Below, piece after piece: positions 48,771 through 57,013 of a stretch of 64,000 nt of DNA. Source of the stretch: Candidatus Peregrinibacteria bacterium GW2011_GWF2_38_29 (GTDB lineage Bacteria; Patescibacteriota; Gracilibacteria; UBA1369; UBA12463); assembly GCA_000992695.1 (NCBI GenBank), contig LBUS01000006.1, forward strand, positions 1 to 64,000, in the 5' to 3' direction. The notes beneath the pieces were generated by a model that searched no databases, was not told the origin of the DNA, and was given only the letters and a program-made list of their open reading frames with translations. Each line of letters begins with the position of its first letter. The first letter of the stretch is position 1. Both the position numbers and the translations under genes were made by a program.

Positions 48771-49669
48771 ATGTTTAGCATTAAATTTTCAAGCGCTAGC
48801 TTTGGGTTAATATTATGCTTTAAAAGGTAATTTGTATAATCTATTTTTTCCAAAACCTCGACATAAGGTTTTCGATAAGGCGCGCCGGTTATCATCCTTG
48901 TACGGATTATATGCGTTAAAATATCCAGAATGTCTGCAATTTTTCTCGGATCATGTTCGGCTTCTTTTATATATAAAAATCTATCAAAAATGCTTTCATA
49001 ATCAAGGAATCTTTGAAGGTCGGTATATAAAGTCTTATAATTTGATGCAAGTTGCGGGTCGTTGATAAGATCGAACGCTACGCCGGGCTTGCCTAAGGCA
49101 AATTTGCTGATTTGCTCGATCGTCGCCGCATCAGTTTCCGGATACATATTCGTCAGGTGTTTTACCAAAACATCTTCAGGGCAGTGGTGAAATTTCAGAA
49201 CTCTTACGCGTGAAAGAATTGTCGGCATAATGCTTTTTAAAAACAAAGTTGTAAAAAGAAAAATCGTGTTTGGCGGCGGCTCTTCAAGCGTTTTAAGCAA
49301 ACAGTTTCCGGCCTCATCCACCATGCGTTCAATGTTTTCCGCAATAACAATTTTATATTTACTTGGTGCGCTCAAATTAAGTCTATTTATCAATGCGCGA
49401 ATTTCATCTATTTTTATCGATTCGCCATTATCTCGAAAAACAATTGTATCCGGATGCGCATTTTTCTCTATTTGAAGGCAAGTTTGGCATGTATGACAAA
49501 AGCTGTTTTCACACTGAAGAATATGCGCAAAGGTTTTTGCGACAGTAAATTTTCCGACCTTTTCCGGTCCGGCAAAAAGATACGCATGCGCAATATTGCC
49601 GGAAGTAATATCGTCTTCCAGGCCTTGCACAAGCTTTTCATGCCCTACAATTCTCCACGTGTATTTCAT
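48767..49669 (-). CDS. holB: DNA polymerase III delta' subunit
   Basis: GHEKLVQGLEDDITSGNIAHAYLFAGPEKVGKFTVAKTFAHILQC; CHTCQTCLQIEKNAHPDTI; EAGNCLLKTLEEPPPNTIFLF; stop overlaps downstream start (ATGA). Confidence 0.88.
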   Translation of the reverse strand: MKYTWRIVGHEKLVQGLEDDITSGNIAHAYLFAGPEKVGKFTVAKTFAHILQCENSFCHTCQTCLQIEKNAHPDTIVFRDNGESIKIDEIRALINRLNLSAPSKYKIVIAENIERMVDEAGNCLLKTLEEPPPNTIFLFTTLFLKSIMPTILSRVRVLKFHHCPEDVLVKHLTNMYPETDAATIEQISKFALGKPGVAFDLINDPQLASNYKTLYTDLQRFLDYESIFDRFLYIKEAEHDPRKIADILDILTHIIRTRMITGAPYRKPYVEVLEKIDYTNYLLKHNINPKLALENLMLNI

Positions 49670-49682
49670 ATTTTTTCAAACT

Positions 49683-50984
49683 TTATCCGATTTTTTGCCA
49701 AGTTTTTTCTTGTCTACAAAGAAGCTCATCAGCCTTTTCCGGATGTGCCATCAATGCTTTCACAAATCTTTCCAAGCGAACTTTATTTTGAGATCCTTTA
49801 ACGAGTAAAATATCTTCTTTTTTTATTAAATCTTTTGCGAATTCAGCGGCAACCAAGGCTGAACTAAAAAAGCCGACTTTGCTTTTGTCCAAGCCATTTT
49901 GAGTAGCTTCTTCTCCTGCAATTTTTGCAAATTCTCCAACGCAAAGCATAATGTCGGCGGTCTTCGCAGCATGCGCGCCAACCTCTTTATGATATTCCGG
50001 CGACGCCTCTCCTAACTCATTCATATTCCCAAAAACAAAGATTTTTCTCTTTGCTCCGGCAAGGTCTTTCATTGTATTTAAAGCCGCAATCGTTGCCTCG
50101 GGAGATGCATTATAAGAGCTATCAATAATCACAGATCCATTGATTCCTTCAATCAAATTCATTCTCCCCGGTGGCGGGCAAAAATACTTCAAAGATTCGG
50201 CGATATCATTCATATAAAGACCGCATTCAAGCGCGCAAGCGATAACAGGTAAAAAGCAATAAACGTGCTGTTCTCCCAAAATCGGAACTTCAAATTTTGC
50301 GCGCAAATTCCCATAAACAGCAGTAAAAGAAATTCCACTTAAAGTCGTTTTAACGTCTTCAGCATGCAATTTCGCCTCTTTATTAAGCCCAAATCCAATG
50401 AATTTAATCCCCTTCTCGTCATGCAATTTTCCTTGAATTTCATATAATTTTTTCACACGATCATCATCAACATTAATAATTGCGACCCCATTTTTTTTCA
50501 AATTTTTCACAATAATACTTTTTTCTTCATAAACTTCGTCAAGATTTTTAAATTGTCCCGGATTCAAGTGAACGGGCTTAACATTCGAAAAAATTGCAAT
50601 ATCCGGCTGAACAATTGCGGTCAAGTCTCGCATATCCCCGACCTTATCAACACCCATTTCCAAAATAAAGAAGTCAACTTTTTTTCGTGAAAAATAAGCA
50701 TTATATTTCGCTTTCAAAATATTAATCATCCATAAAATCGGTGAAGAAAATCCCGCATCAGCCTCAAGAATCGTTAAAGGCAAGCCAAATTCCGTGTTGT
50801 AACTTTTTTTATTCGCAATCACGCTAAAGTGCGCTTCCAAAACTTTTTTTAAAGCGTCTTTTGTAGTTGTTTTTCCGGCACTACCTGTTACTCCAATAAT
50901 TTTTGCATGCTTCAATCTCTTTAGCCTAACTTTGGTCAAAAAAACAAGCGCTCTATAAACAATATTTCTAAGTATTTTTTTCAT
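49683..50984 (-). CDS. murF: UDP-N-acetylmuramoyl-tripeptide--D-alanyl-D-alanine ligase (MurF)
   Basis: IIGVTGSAGKTTTKDAL; NTEFGLPLTIL; EMGVDKVGDM; NPGQFKNLDEVYEEKS; IDSSYNASPEATIAAL. Confidence 0.92.
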   Translation of the reverse strand: MKKILRNIVYRALVFLTKVRLKRLKHAKIIGVTGSAGKTTTKDALKKVLEAHFSVIANKKSYNTEFGLPLTILEADAGFSSPILWMINILKAKYNAYFSRKKVDFFILEMGVDKVGDMRDLTAIVQPDIAIFSNVKPVHLNPGQFKNLDEVYEEKSIIVKNLKKNGVAIINVDDDRVKKLYEIQGKLHDEKGIKFIGFGLNKEAKLHAEDVKTTLSGISFTAVYGNLRAKFEVPILGEQHVYCFLPVIACALECGLYMNDIAESLKYFCPPPGRMNLIEGINGSVIIDSSYNASPEATIAALNTMKDLAGAKRKIFVFGNMNELGEASPEYHKEVGAHAAKTADIMLCVGEFAKIAGEEATQNGLDKSKVGFFSSALVAAEFAKDLIKKEDILLVKGSQNKVRLERFVKALMAHPEKADELLCRQEKTWQKIG

Positions 50985-51030
50985 AATTCAGGCTTTCATA
51001 CTAGCACTTTTCAGCTTTTTAATCCACGTC

Positions 51031-51091
51031 GAAAATTCAAAAATTGAACATTGAAAATTGAATGTAAATTGGAGCTTGTGAATTGTAAATT
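51031..51091. repeat. Periodic AATTGAA-type tract between murF and rplT
   Basis: aaattcaaaaattgaacattgaaaattgaatgtaaattgg...gaattgtaaattt. Confidence 0.6.
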
Positions 51092-51099
51092 TCTTCAGC

Positions 51100-51450
51100 C
51101 TACGCCTTCAAAACCTCTTCCACGACTTTCTTAAACGTACCAGGTTCGCTAAGCGCAATATCCGCCAGGACTTTTCTATCAAGCAAGATAGCTTTTTTGA
51201 CTAGTCCATTTATGAATCGGCTGTAGTTGATGCCATTTTTCTTGCATTCAGCTTGCATTCTAACGATCCAAGTTGTGCGCATTTGGCGCTTCTTTTGTCT
51301 GCGACCAATATACGAATTCTGACCTTGTTTCATCAAAGCCATTTTTGCGAGTCCGTATTTTCTTGATCTACCTGAACGAAAGCCTTTAGCAGCTTTTAAA
51401 ATACTATTGTGACGTTTTTTTGTATGGACGCCTCCTTTTACTCTTGTCAT
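51100..51450 (-). CDS. rplT: 50S ribosomal protein L20
   Basis: MTRVKGGVHTKKRHNSILKAAKGFRSGRSRKYGLAKMALMKQGQNSYIGRRQKKRQMRTTWI. Confidence 0.95.
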   Translation of the reverse strand: MTRVKGGVHTKKRHNSILKAAKGFRSGRSRKYGLAKMALMKQGQNSYIGRRQKKRQMRTTWIVRMQAECKKNGINYSRFINGLVKKAILLDRKVLADIALSEPGTFKKVVEEVLKA

Positions 51451-51462
51451 ATTATTTTAGGT

Positions 51463-51660
51463 TTACTGATTATTTGGTAACAAAGCGCGGACAGCTTTCA
51501 TGTCTGAAGGCATGCCAACAAGACCCTTTCTATAGGTCCTTTTTTGTCTTTTCGATTTTCCGAAAAGAAGGTGATTTCTGCAAGGTTTCTTGAAAACCAC
51601 TTTTTTCTTCGCAGTCATTCTCATTCTTTTTTTCGCTCCACTATGTGTTCTTTGCTTCAT
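51463..51660 (-). CDS. rpmI: 50S ribosomal protein L35
   Basis: MKQRTHSGAKKRMRMTAKKKVVFKKPCRNHLLFGKSKRQKRTYRK. Confidence 0.92.
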   Translation of the reverse strand: MKQRTHSGAKKRMRMTAKKKVVFKKPCRNHLLFGKSKRQKRTYRKGLVGMPSDMKAVRALLPNNQ

Positions 51661-51688
51661 ATAATTTGAGTTTTTAATTAGTTTTAAG

Positions 51689-52189
51689 TTATTTCCCCAG
51701 TGGGGTTAAGATCGCAATTAATTGATTCCCCTGTCTCTTTGGCATCTCTTCCAGCTTTCCAAAATCCTTAACGAGAGCGTAGAAATCTTCCAACTTTTTC
51801 TTTCCTAAGTCAATATGAGTTATTTCTCTTCCTCTAAACATCATTACAACTTTGACCGTGCATCTGTCTTCCAAGAACTTTTTTGTCTGATTCGCCTTGG
51901 TTTCAAGATCATGTTGTCCGATTTGAAACCCAAGACGTATGCCCTTCACCTCACTTTGCTTATGCATTTTTCTTTGCTTCGTTTCCAGTTTTTGCTGATG
52001 ATACAAATATTTTCCATAATCCAACAATTTGCATATCGGCGGATTTTCATGAGGCGCAACTTCACATAAGTCATATCCTGTTTCTTTGGCCATTTGAAGC
52101 GCTTTTTCAATAGGCACGATTCCAACAGGTCCTCCATCCTGATCAATCAAACGGACGCTATAAGCTCTAATCTGATTGTTGATTCGCAA
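51689..52189 (-). CDS. infC: Translation initiation factor IF-3 (TTG start)
   Basis: RINNQIRAYSVRLIDQDGGPVGIVPIEKALQMAKETGYDLCEVAPHENPPICKLLDYGKYLY. Confidence 0.95.
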   Translation of the reverse strand: MRINNQIRAYSVRLIDQDGGPVGIVPIEKALQMAKETGYDLCEVAPHENPPICKLLDYGKYLYHQQKLETKQRKMHKQSEVKGIRLGFQIGQHDLETKANQTKKFLEDRCTVKVVMMFRGREITHIDLGKKKLEDFYALVKDFGKLEEMPKRQGNQLIAILTPLGK

Positions 52190-52289
52190 GTGTTTTGGTA
52201 TACAGAATTGGTTAAATTTGGCTTAAGCTTGATGGATAATAATAAAAAACCCTCATAAAGTCAATGCAATTCAGGAATTGCAGGAAAAA

Positions 52290-52664
52290 TTATTTAGGAG
52301 GTTCTTCATCTCCACCTTTTGGGAGAGCGATACGATTGGTTAAGGCGCGAATTGTTTCTCGAGGAGAAGCGGACGGCGTAATTTCTACTCCGGTTGTAGC
52401 TTTTAATGATTCAAAGTAATAAAGCGCACTCGGGTCTGGCGCTAAAACTTTATCATCCGCTTCAGATGGAGACTCTACTTCAATAACCACATCGTCAACC
52501 TTGTGCAGTCTAGTGCTAAAGTCTGCCAATAGTCTTGCGGCAATGTTTTCAACTTGAGGAGTAAGCAATTTTCCGCGGTCAAGCATATCGGCAATAGCGC
52601 CGGCGGCTAAAGCTTTATCGTCATCAGTCCAATTGCCATAAGGCTTTTCAAATCGACTATTCAT
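52290..52664 (-). CDS. Hypothetical protein
   Basis: 124 aa intact ORF 6 bp downstream of the 52671-52856 ORF. Confidence 0.5.
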   Translation of the reverse strand: MNSRFEKPYGNWTDDDKALAAGAIADMLDRGKLLTPQVENIAARLLADFSTRLHKVDDVVIEVESPSEADDKVLAPDPSALYYFESLKATTGVEITPSASPRETIRALTNRIALPKGGDEEPPK

Positions 52665-52670
52665 AATAAA

Positions 52671-52856
52671 TTATTTTTCAGATTTATTTCTCGCCTCACC
52701 CATAGCCTCAACGTCAAGAGTTGTATCTATGAATTTGCCGGCTCTTAAAGCTGCTTGTATAGCCGATAGAGGCACTTTGTCCGTAGAAAAGTCCGCAATA
52801 ATGCTTTCATCAAAACCAGCATCATCTTGTTCATTAATATGTTTGTCGGTAGACAT
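52671..52856 (-). CDS. Small acidic hypothetical protein
   Basis: 61 aa; canonical promoter upstream (52884-52912, minus). Confidence 0.5.
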   Translation of the reverse strand: MSTDKHINEQDDAGFDESIIADFSTDKVPLSAIQAALRAGKFIDTTLDVEAMGEARNKSEK

Positions 52857-52883
52857 AATTATATTTTTTAAAATTAGGTATTA

Positions 52884-52912
52884 ACTATACGGTTTTTACA
52901 CCAACTTGTCAA
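52884..52912 (-). promoter_or_regulatory. Sigma70-type promoter for the 52856-52290 minus-strand pair
   Basis: Minus strand TTGACA (52912-52907), 17 nt, TATAGT (52889-52884). Confidence 0.65.
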
Positions 52913-52933
52913 GACCAACCTTTATGCTACAAT
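52906..52933 (+). promoter_or_regulatory. Sigma70-type promoter for ispG, -35 shared with the divergent promoter
   Basis: TTGTCA (52906-52911), 16 nt, TACAAT (52928-52933). Confidence 0.6.
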
Positions 52934-52953
52934 ATCGAAGCTTAATTATTTTT

Positions 52954-53997
52954 ATGATTAAAAGGCGCAAAACCAAGGAAGTAAAAATCGGAGATGTAAA
53001 AATCGGTGGAAAAAATGAAATCGCGATTCAGTCCATGTGTTCAACGAAAACAGTTGATATTAAAAAAACAGTCGCGCAAATTCTTGCACTCGAAAAAGAG
53101 GGTTGTGAAATGATCCGCATAGGCATACCGGATTTAGTCTCTGCCAAAGCCATAAAGCAAATCAAAAAACTTATTCATATTCCACTTGTTGCAGACATTC
53201 ACTTTGATCCAAATCTCGCAATTGCATCAATTGAAAATGGTGCTGATAAAATCCGAATTAATCCTTCGAATATTCCGCAAAAAAGCCTAATTCAGATTAT
53301 CGAAAAAGCAAAAAAGTTTAAAGTTCCAATCAGAATTGGCGTAAACGCAGGCTCAATCAGACCTTTAAAAGAAAAGATCACGGCCGAGGATTTGGTTAAA
53401 GAAGCAAAAAAACAAATCAAATTTTTTGGATCATTAAATTTTCGAAATATTGTTATTTCACTCAAGCACACAGATGTTTTCGAAAATATAAAAGCATACG
53501 AACAGATAAGCAAATTTTGCGATTATCCTTTGCATCTTGGCGTCACAGAGGCCGGCACGCTTTTTCAAGGTTTTGCAAAAAATGCGATTGCGATAAGTAA
53601 TCTATTGATGAGTGGAATCGGCGACACCCTGCGAATTTCTTTGGCGGAAGATCCGATCGAGGAAATAAAAGCTGCAAAAGCTATTTTATCCTCACTGAAT
53701 CTTTATAAAAAGGCACCGATGTTTATTGTTTGCCCGACATGCAGTCGCACAAATATCGATATTATAAAAATCAGTCATATTCTTGAAGAAAAATTGTCGC
53801 ACATCAAAAAACCTATAAAAATTGCAATTATGGGTTGCGCGGTTAATGGTCCGGGTGAGGTTGCACAAGCCAAATATGGCATTATTGGTGGAAATAAATC
53901 TGCTGGAATCTTTAATCACGGAAAATTAATAAAAACTGTTCCGGAAAAAGAAATTGTTAAAGAATTCATAAAACTTGTTGAAGCGAATGAAAAATAA
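52954..53997 (+). CDS. ispG: 4-hydroxy-3-methylbut-2-en-1-yl diphosphate synthase (GcpE)
   Basis: RRKTKEVKIGDVKIGGKNEIAIQSMCSTKT; PLVADIHFDPNLA; CPTCSRTNIDI; GCAVNGPGEVAQAKYGIIGG. Confidence 0.95.
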   Translation: MIKRRKTKEVKIGDVKIGGKNEIAIQSMCSTKTVDIKKTVAQILALEKEGCEMIRIGIPDLVSAKAIKQIKKLIHIPLVADIHFDPNLAIASIENGADKIRINPSNIPQKSLIQIIEKAKKFKVPIRIGVNAGSIRPLKEKITAEDLVKEAKKQIKFFGSLNFRNIVISLKHTDVFENIKAYEQISKFCDYPLHLGVTEAGTLFQGFAKNAIAISNLLMSGIGDTLRISLAEDPIEEIKAAKAILSSLNLYKKAPMFIVCPTCSRTNIDIIKISHILEEKLSHIKKPIKIAIMGCAVNGPGEVAQAKYGIIGGNKSAGIFNHGKLIKTVPEKEIVKEFIKLVEANEK

Positions 53998-55003
53998 AAT
54001 AAAAAATATTGTGATTTTAGGATCAACCGGATCGGTTGGCACGCAAGCGCTCGAAATTGTTAGGCAAAACAAAGATGCTTTCAAGGTGATTGGATTAAGC
54101 TGCCATAAAAACAAAATTTTATTAAAAAAACAGGCAAAAGAATTTGACGTAAAGGATTTTTCGATAACCGGCGATGAAAAAGATTTAATAAAATTAGCGA
54201 CACTTAAAAAAGCGGATTTAATCATCAACGCGCTGGTTGGAGAAATTGGAGTTGCACCAACTCTGGCAGCAATTCACGCAAGGAAAAATATTGCGATCGC
54301 AAATAAAGAAGCCATTTTATGTATAGGCAAAAAACTGGTTAAGGAAGCCAAAAAATACAAGGTAAATTTAATTCCCGTTGATTCTGAGCACACAGGAATT
54401 TTTCAAATTTTGAAAACAAATCCGGGAAGAAAAATCAAAAAAATAATACTCACCTGCTCCGGTGGTCCATTTTATAAAACGCCGATTTCAAAGCTTAAAA
54501 ATATAAAATTGAATCAAGTTTTTGCGCATCCAACTTGGAAAATGGGCGAGAAAGTGACGATTGATTCCGCGACACTCATGAATAAAGGTTTTGAGGTTAT
54601 TGAATGCGGGATTTTGCACGGTGTAAACGAGAAACAGGTTGAAGTTTTATATCATCCGCAAGGAATTTTGCATTGCGCGGTCGAATTTGAAGACGGCAGA
54701 TTTTGCGCAAGCATAAGCCAACCAGACATGAAACTACCAATTGCATATGCGATGAATTATCCATTTCCGCCAAAATTAAAATCAAAAATCCCGAATACTA
54801 AAAATTTGATTCTTGAAGAGATTGTGGATAAATTTGGGTTGATCAAGTTGTGCAGAGGCGCTTCAAAAAGCGAAAAATCAACAAAAAAATTGTGCCGAAT
54901 TGACGAGGATGGAACGCAAAAATTCTTGGATAAAAAATTAAACTTTTTAGGTCTGATAAAATTTATAAAAGATGAATATAGCAATAATACTCGCGGGCGG
55001 TAA
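53975..55003 (+). CDS. dxr: 1-deoxy-D-xylulose 5-phosphate reductoisomerase
   Basis: IVILGSTGSVGTQALEIVRQ; NKEAILCIG; PVDSEHTGIFQIL; HPTWKMGEKVTIDSATLMNKGFEVIE. Confidence 0.95.
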   Translation: MLKRMKNKIKNIVILGSTGSVGTQALEIVRQNKDAFKVIGLSCHKNKILLKKQAKEFDVKDFSITGDEKDLIKLATLKKADLIINALVGEIGVAPTLAAIHARKNIAIANKEAILCIGKKLVKEAKKYKVNLIPVDSEHTGIFQILKTNPGRKIKKIILTCSGGPFYKTPISKLKNIKLNQVFAHPTWKMGEKVTIDSATLMNKGFEVIECGILHGVNEKQVEVLYHPQGILHCAVEFEDGRFCASISQPDMKLPIAYAMNYPFPPKLKSKIPNTKNLILEEIVDKFGLIKLCRGASKSEKSTKKLCRIDEDGTQKFLDKKLNFLGLIKFIKDEYSNNTRGR

Positions 55004-56036
55004 ATCAACAAGATTTGGCTCAGATAAGCCACTTCAAATGATTTCAGATAAGCCGATGATAATGCATTCGGTGGATGCGTTTACATGCGCAAAAATATAT
55101 AAAATTATCGTTGTTGCAAACGTAGAAAATGCGCAAAAAATAAAAAAATTGGTACCAAAATCAGTGCGAATAATTTTAGGCGGCAAAACTCGTCAAGAGT
55201 CCGTTTTTAATGCAATAAAGTTTCTCGAAAAATCGCAGAAAAATGACGATGTCATTTTAATTCACAACGTCGCGAACCCATTTGTTGGCCAAGAAGAAAT
55301 AAAGCATTGCATCCGACTAGTCAAAAAATGCGGCGCATGTATAGCCGGGCATTTGGCTACCGATACAGTAAAAATAATCGACGGAAATTTCATAAAACAA
55401 ACTCTACCTCGTGAAAAAATCCTTCTTGCCGAGACGCCGCAAGGATTTAAGTGGAGTGTTTTATATAAAGCTTATAAAAATGCGGTTACTAAAAAACTTT
55501 CCGCAATAGGCCAAAAAGTCGCATGGACAGAGGCGAGCCCATTAAATAAAAAACTCACATTTGAACACGATTTAAAACCCGATTTAATTGGGGTTGGATC
55601 CGATTTTCACGAATTTTCAAAATCAGGAGCGCTTATTCTCGCCGGAATAAAATTTCCAAAATTTCACAAACTTTCAGCGGATTCTGATGGCGACGCAATT
55701 CTTCACGCAATAACAACATCAATTTCAAGTGCACTTGGAGGCGGCTCGCTCGGAACTTTCGCAACTTCAATGTGCAAATCGGGTATAAAAAACAGCGCAA
55801 AATACCTTGAAAAAGCACTTAAGCAAATGTATGAAAAAGGCTATTCTATCTCAAATTTATCGCTTTCAATTGAATCAAACGAAATAAAAATCGATCCGAT
55901 TTCAAACAAATTAAAATCCGCGCTTTCGCATCTGTTAAAAATAAACCAAAGCCAAATCGGCATCACGGCGATTCGCGGTAAAAACAAAAATGGCTTATAC
56001 TGTATTTCGGCGATTTTATTGCGCCAAAATCATTAA
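54972..56036 (+). CDS. ispDF: Bifunctional IspD/IspF-like protein (divergent)
   Basis: N-term LAGGKSTRFGSDKPLQMISDKPMIMHSVDAF (IspD); C-term GVGSDFHEF and ADSDGDAILHAI (IspF-like); gene context. Confidence 0.85.
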   Translation: MNIAIILAGGKSTRFGSDKPLQMISDKPMIMHSVDAFTCAKIYKIIVVANVENAQKIKKLVPKSVRIILGGKTRQESVFNAIKFLEKSQKNDDVILIHNVANPFVGQEEIKHCIRLVKKCGACIAGHLATDTVKIIDGNFIKQTLPREKILLAETPQGFKWSVLYKAYKNAVTKKLSAIGQKVAWTEASPLNKKLTFEHDLKPDLIGVGSDFHEFSKSGALILAGIKFPKFHKLSADSDGDAILHAITTSISSALGGGSLGTFATSMCKSGIKNSAKYLEKALKQMYEKGYSISNLSLSIESNEIKIDPISNKLKSALSHLLKINQSQIGITAIRGKNKNGLYCISAILLRQNH

Positions 56037-56054
56037 ATTTATTAAACCCCTCAC

Positions 56055-56921
56055 ATGACAAACTCACTCAAAATCAAATCTTTTGCAAAGATCAATCTTG
56101 CATTGGATATTCTTGGAAAGGCCGGTAAATATCACAAAATTCAGACGGTTTATCAGCAAATTTCCCTTCACGACACGCTCATAATCAAAGAAATCGAGAA
56201 AAATAAAATCATTCTAAAATCAAATGATAAAAATCTTTCAGTCACACCAAAAAATCTCGCATATCAGGCTGCGGAAATGATTAAAAAATCTTGCAGAGTC
56301 AAAAAAGGCGTCGAAATTTTTATTGATAAACACATTCCGGTTGCATCCGGTTTTGGCGGAGGATCGGGCAACGGCGCAACCGCACTTAAAGGCTTGAATG
56401 AGCTATTTAAATTAAAACTTTCAAAAGCAAAACTCGAAAAATTTGCAGAAAAACTTGGTATGGACGCACCGTTTTTTATAACCGGCGGCACAGCAATGGG
56501 TACGCATTTTGGCGAAAAAGTTCGCGCTCTCACTCCCCTGACAGGCCTTACACTCGCATTATTTGTTCCAAATAAAAAATCTCCTTTAATCGCAAAAACC
56601 AAGACGGTTTATAAAAAAATTAATACAAAATTAACCGGCAAAGAACAGAAAAAAACCAAGCTTTTACTTAAAGAATTAAAGTCCAAAAAACCGCAGAAGC
56701 AAGCTATTTTAGATAATTTGCACAATGACATAGAAATCGCGATGGACATTTCCGAAATCAAAAAAACACTTCTTCAGGCCGGCGCATCTCAAGTCGTTCT
56801 TTCGGGAAGTGGCCCATCGGTTGTTGCATTTTTCAAAAACAAATTCGAGCGAAAGATGTGCCTAAAAGCGCTGGATGCAAAATTTAAGAAGGCATACAGG
56901 GTGCTTTTGGCGACGACGTAA
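56055..56921 (+). CDS. ispE: 4-diphosphocytidyl-2-C-methyl-D-erythritol kinase
   Basis: IKSFAKINLALDILGKAGKYHKIQTVYQQISLHD; PVASGFGGGSGNGATALKGLNELF; LSGSGPSVVAFF. Confidence 0.92.
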   Translation: MTNSLKIKSFAKINLALDILGKAGKYHKIQTVYQQISLHDTLIIKEIEKNKIILKSNDKNLSVTPKNLAYQAAEMIKKSCRVKKGVEIFIDKHIPVASGFGGGSGNGATALKGLNELFKLKLSKAKLEKFAEKLGMDAPFFITGGTAMGTHFGEKVRALTPLTGLTLALFVPNKKSPLIAKTKTVYKKINTKLTGKEQKKTKLLLKELKSKKPQKQAILDNLHNDIEIAMDISEIKKTLLQAGASQVVLSGSGPSVVAFFKNKFERKMCLKALDAKFKKAYRVLLATT

Positions 56922-56954
56922 GTCCGCGGCGACAAGATCCGGAGGTCAAAACCC

Positions 56955-56983
56955 TTGACAAATTTCCAATTCTAGGGCAAAAT
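56955..56983 (+). promoter_or_regulatory. Putative sigma70-type promoter for the 1366-aa gene
   Basis: TTGACA-17 nt-CAAAAT ~30 bp upstream of start. Confidence 0.45.
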
Positions 56984-57013
56984 ATTTGCCTTAGAATATT
57001 TATTATAGAAAAA

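Noticed and set aside
52265-52282. Palindrome TGCAATTC-AG-GAATTGCA near the end of the 52290 gene
   Set aside because: 2-nt loop and no adjacent T-run on the minus strand; not a convincing terminator, significance unclear.
52906-52953. Track start of ispG at TTG 52906
   Set aside because: That TTG is the promoter -35 hexamer; ATG 52954 fits the GcpE N-terminus.
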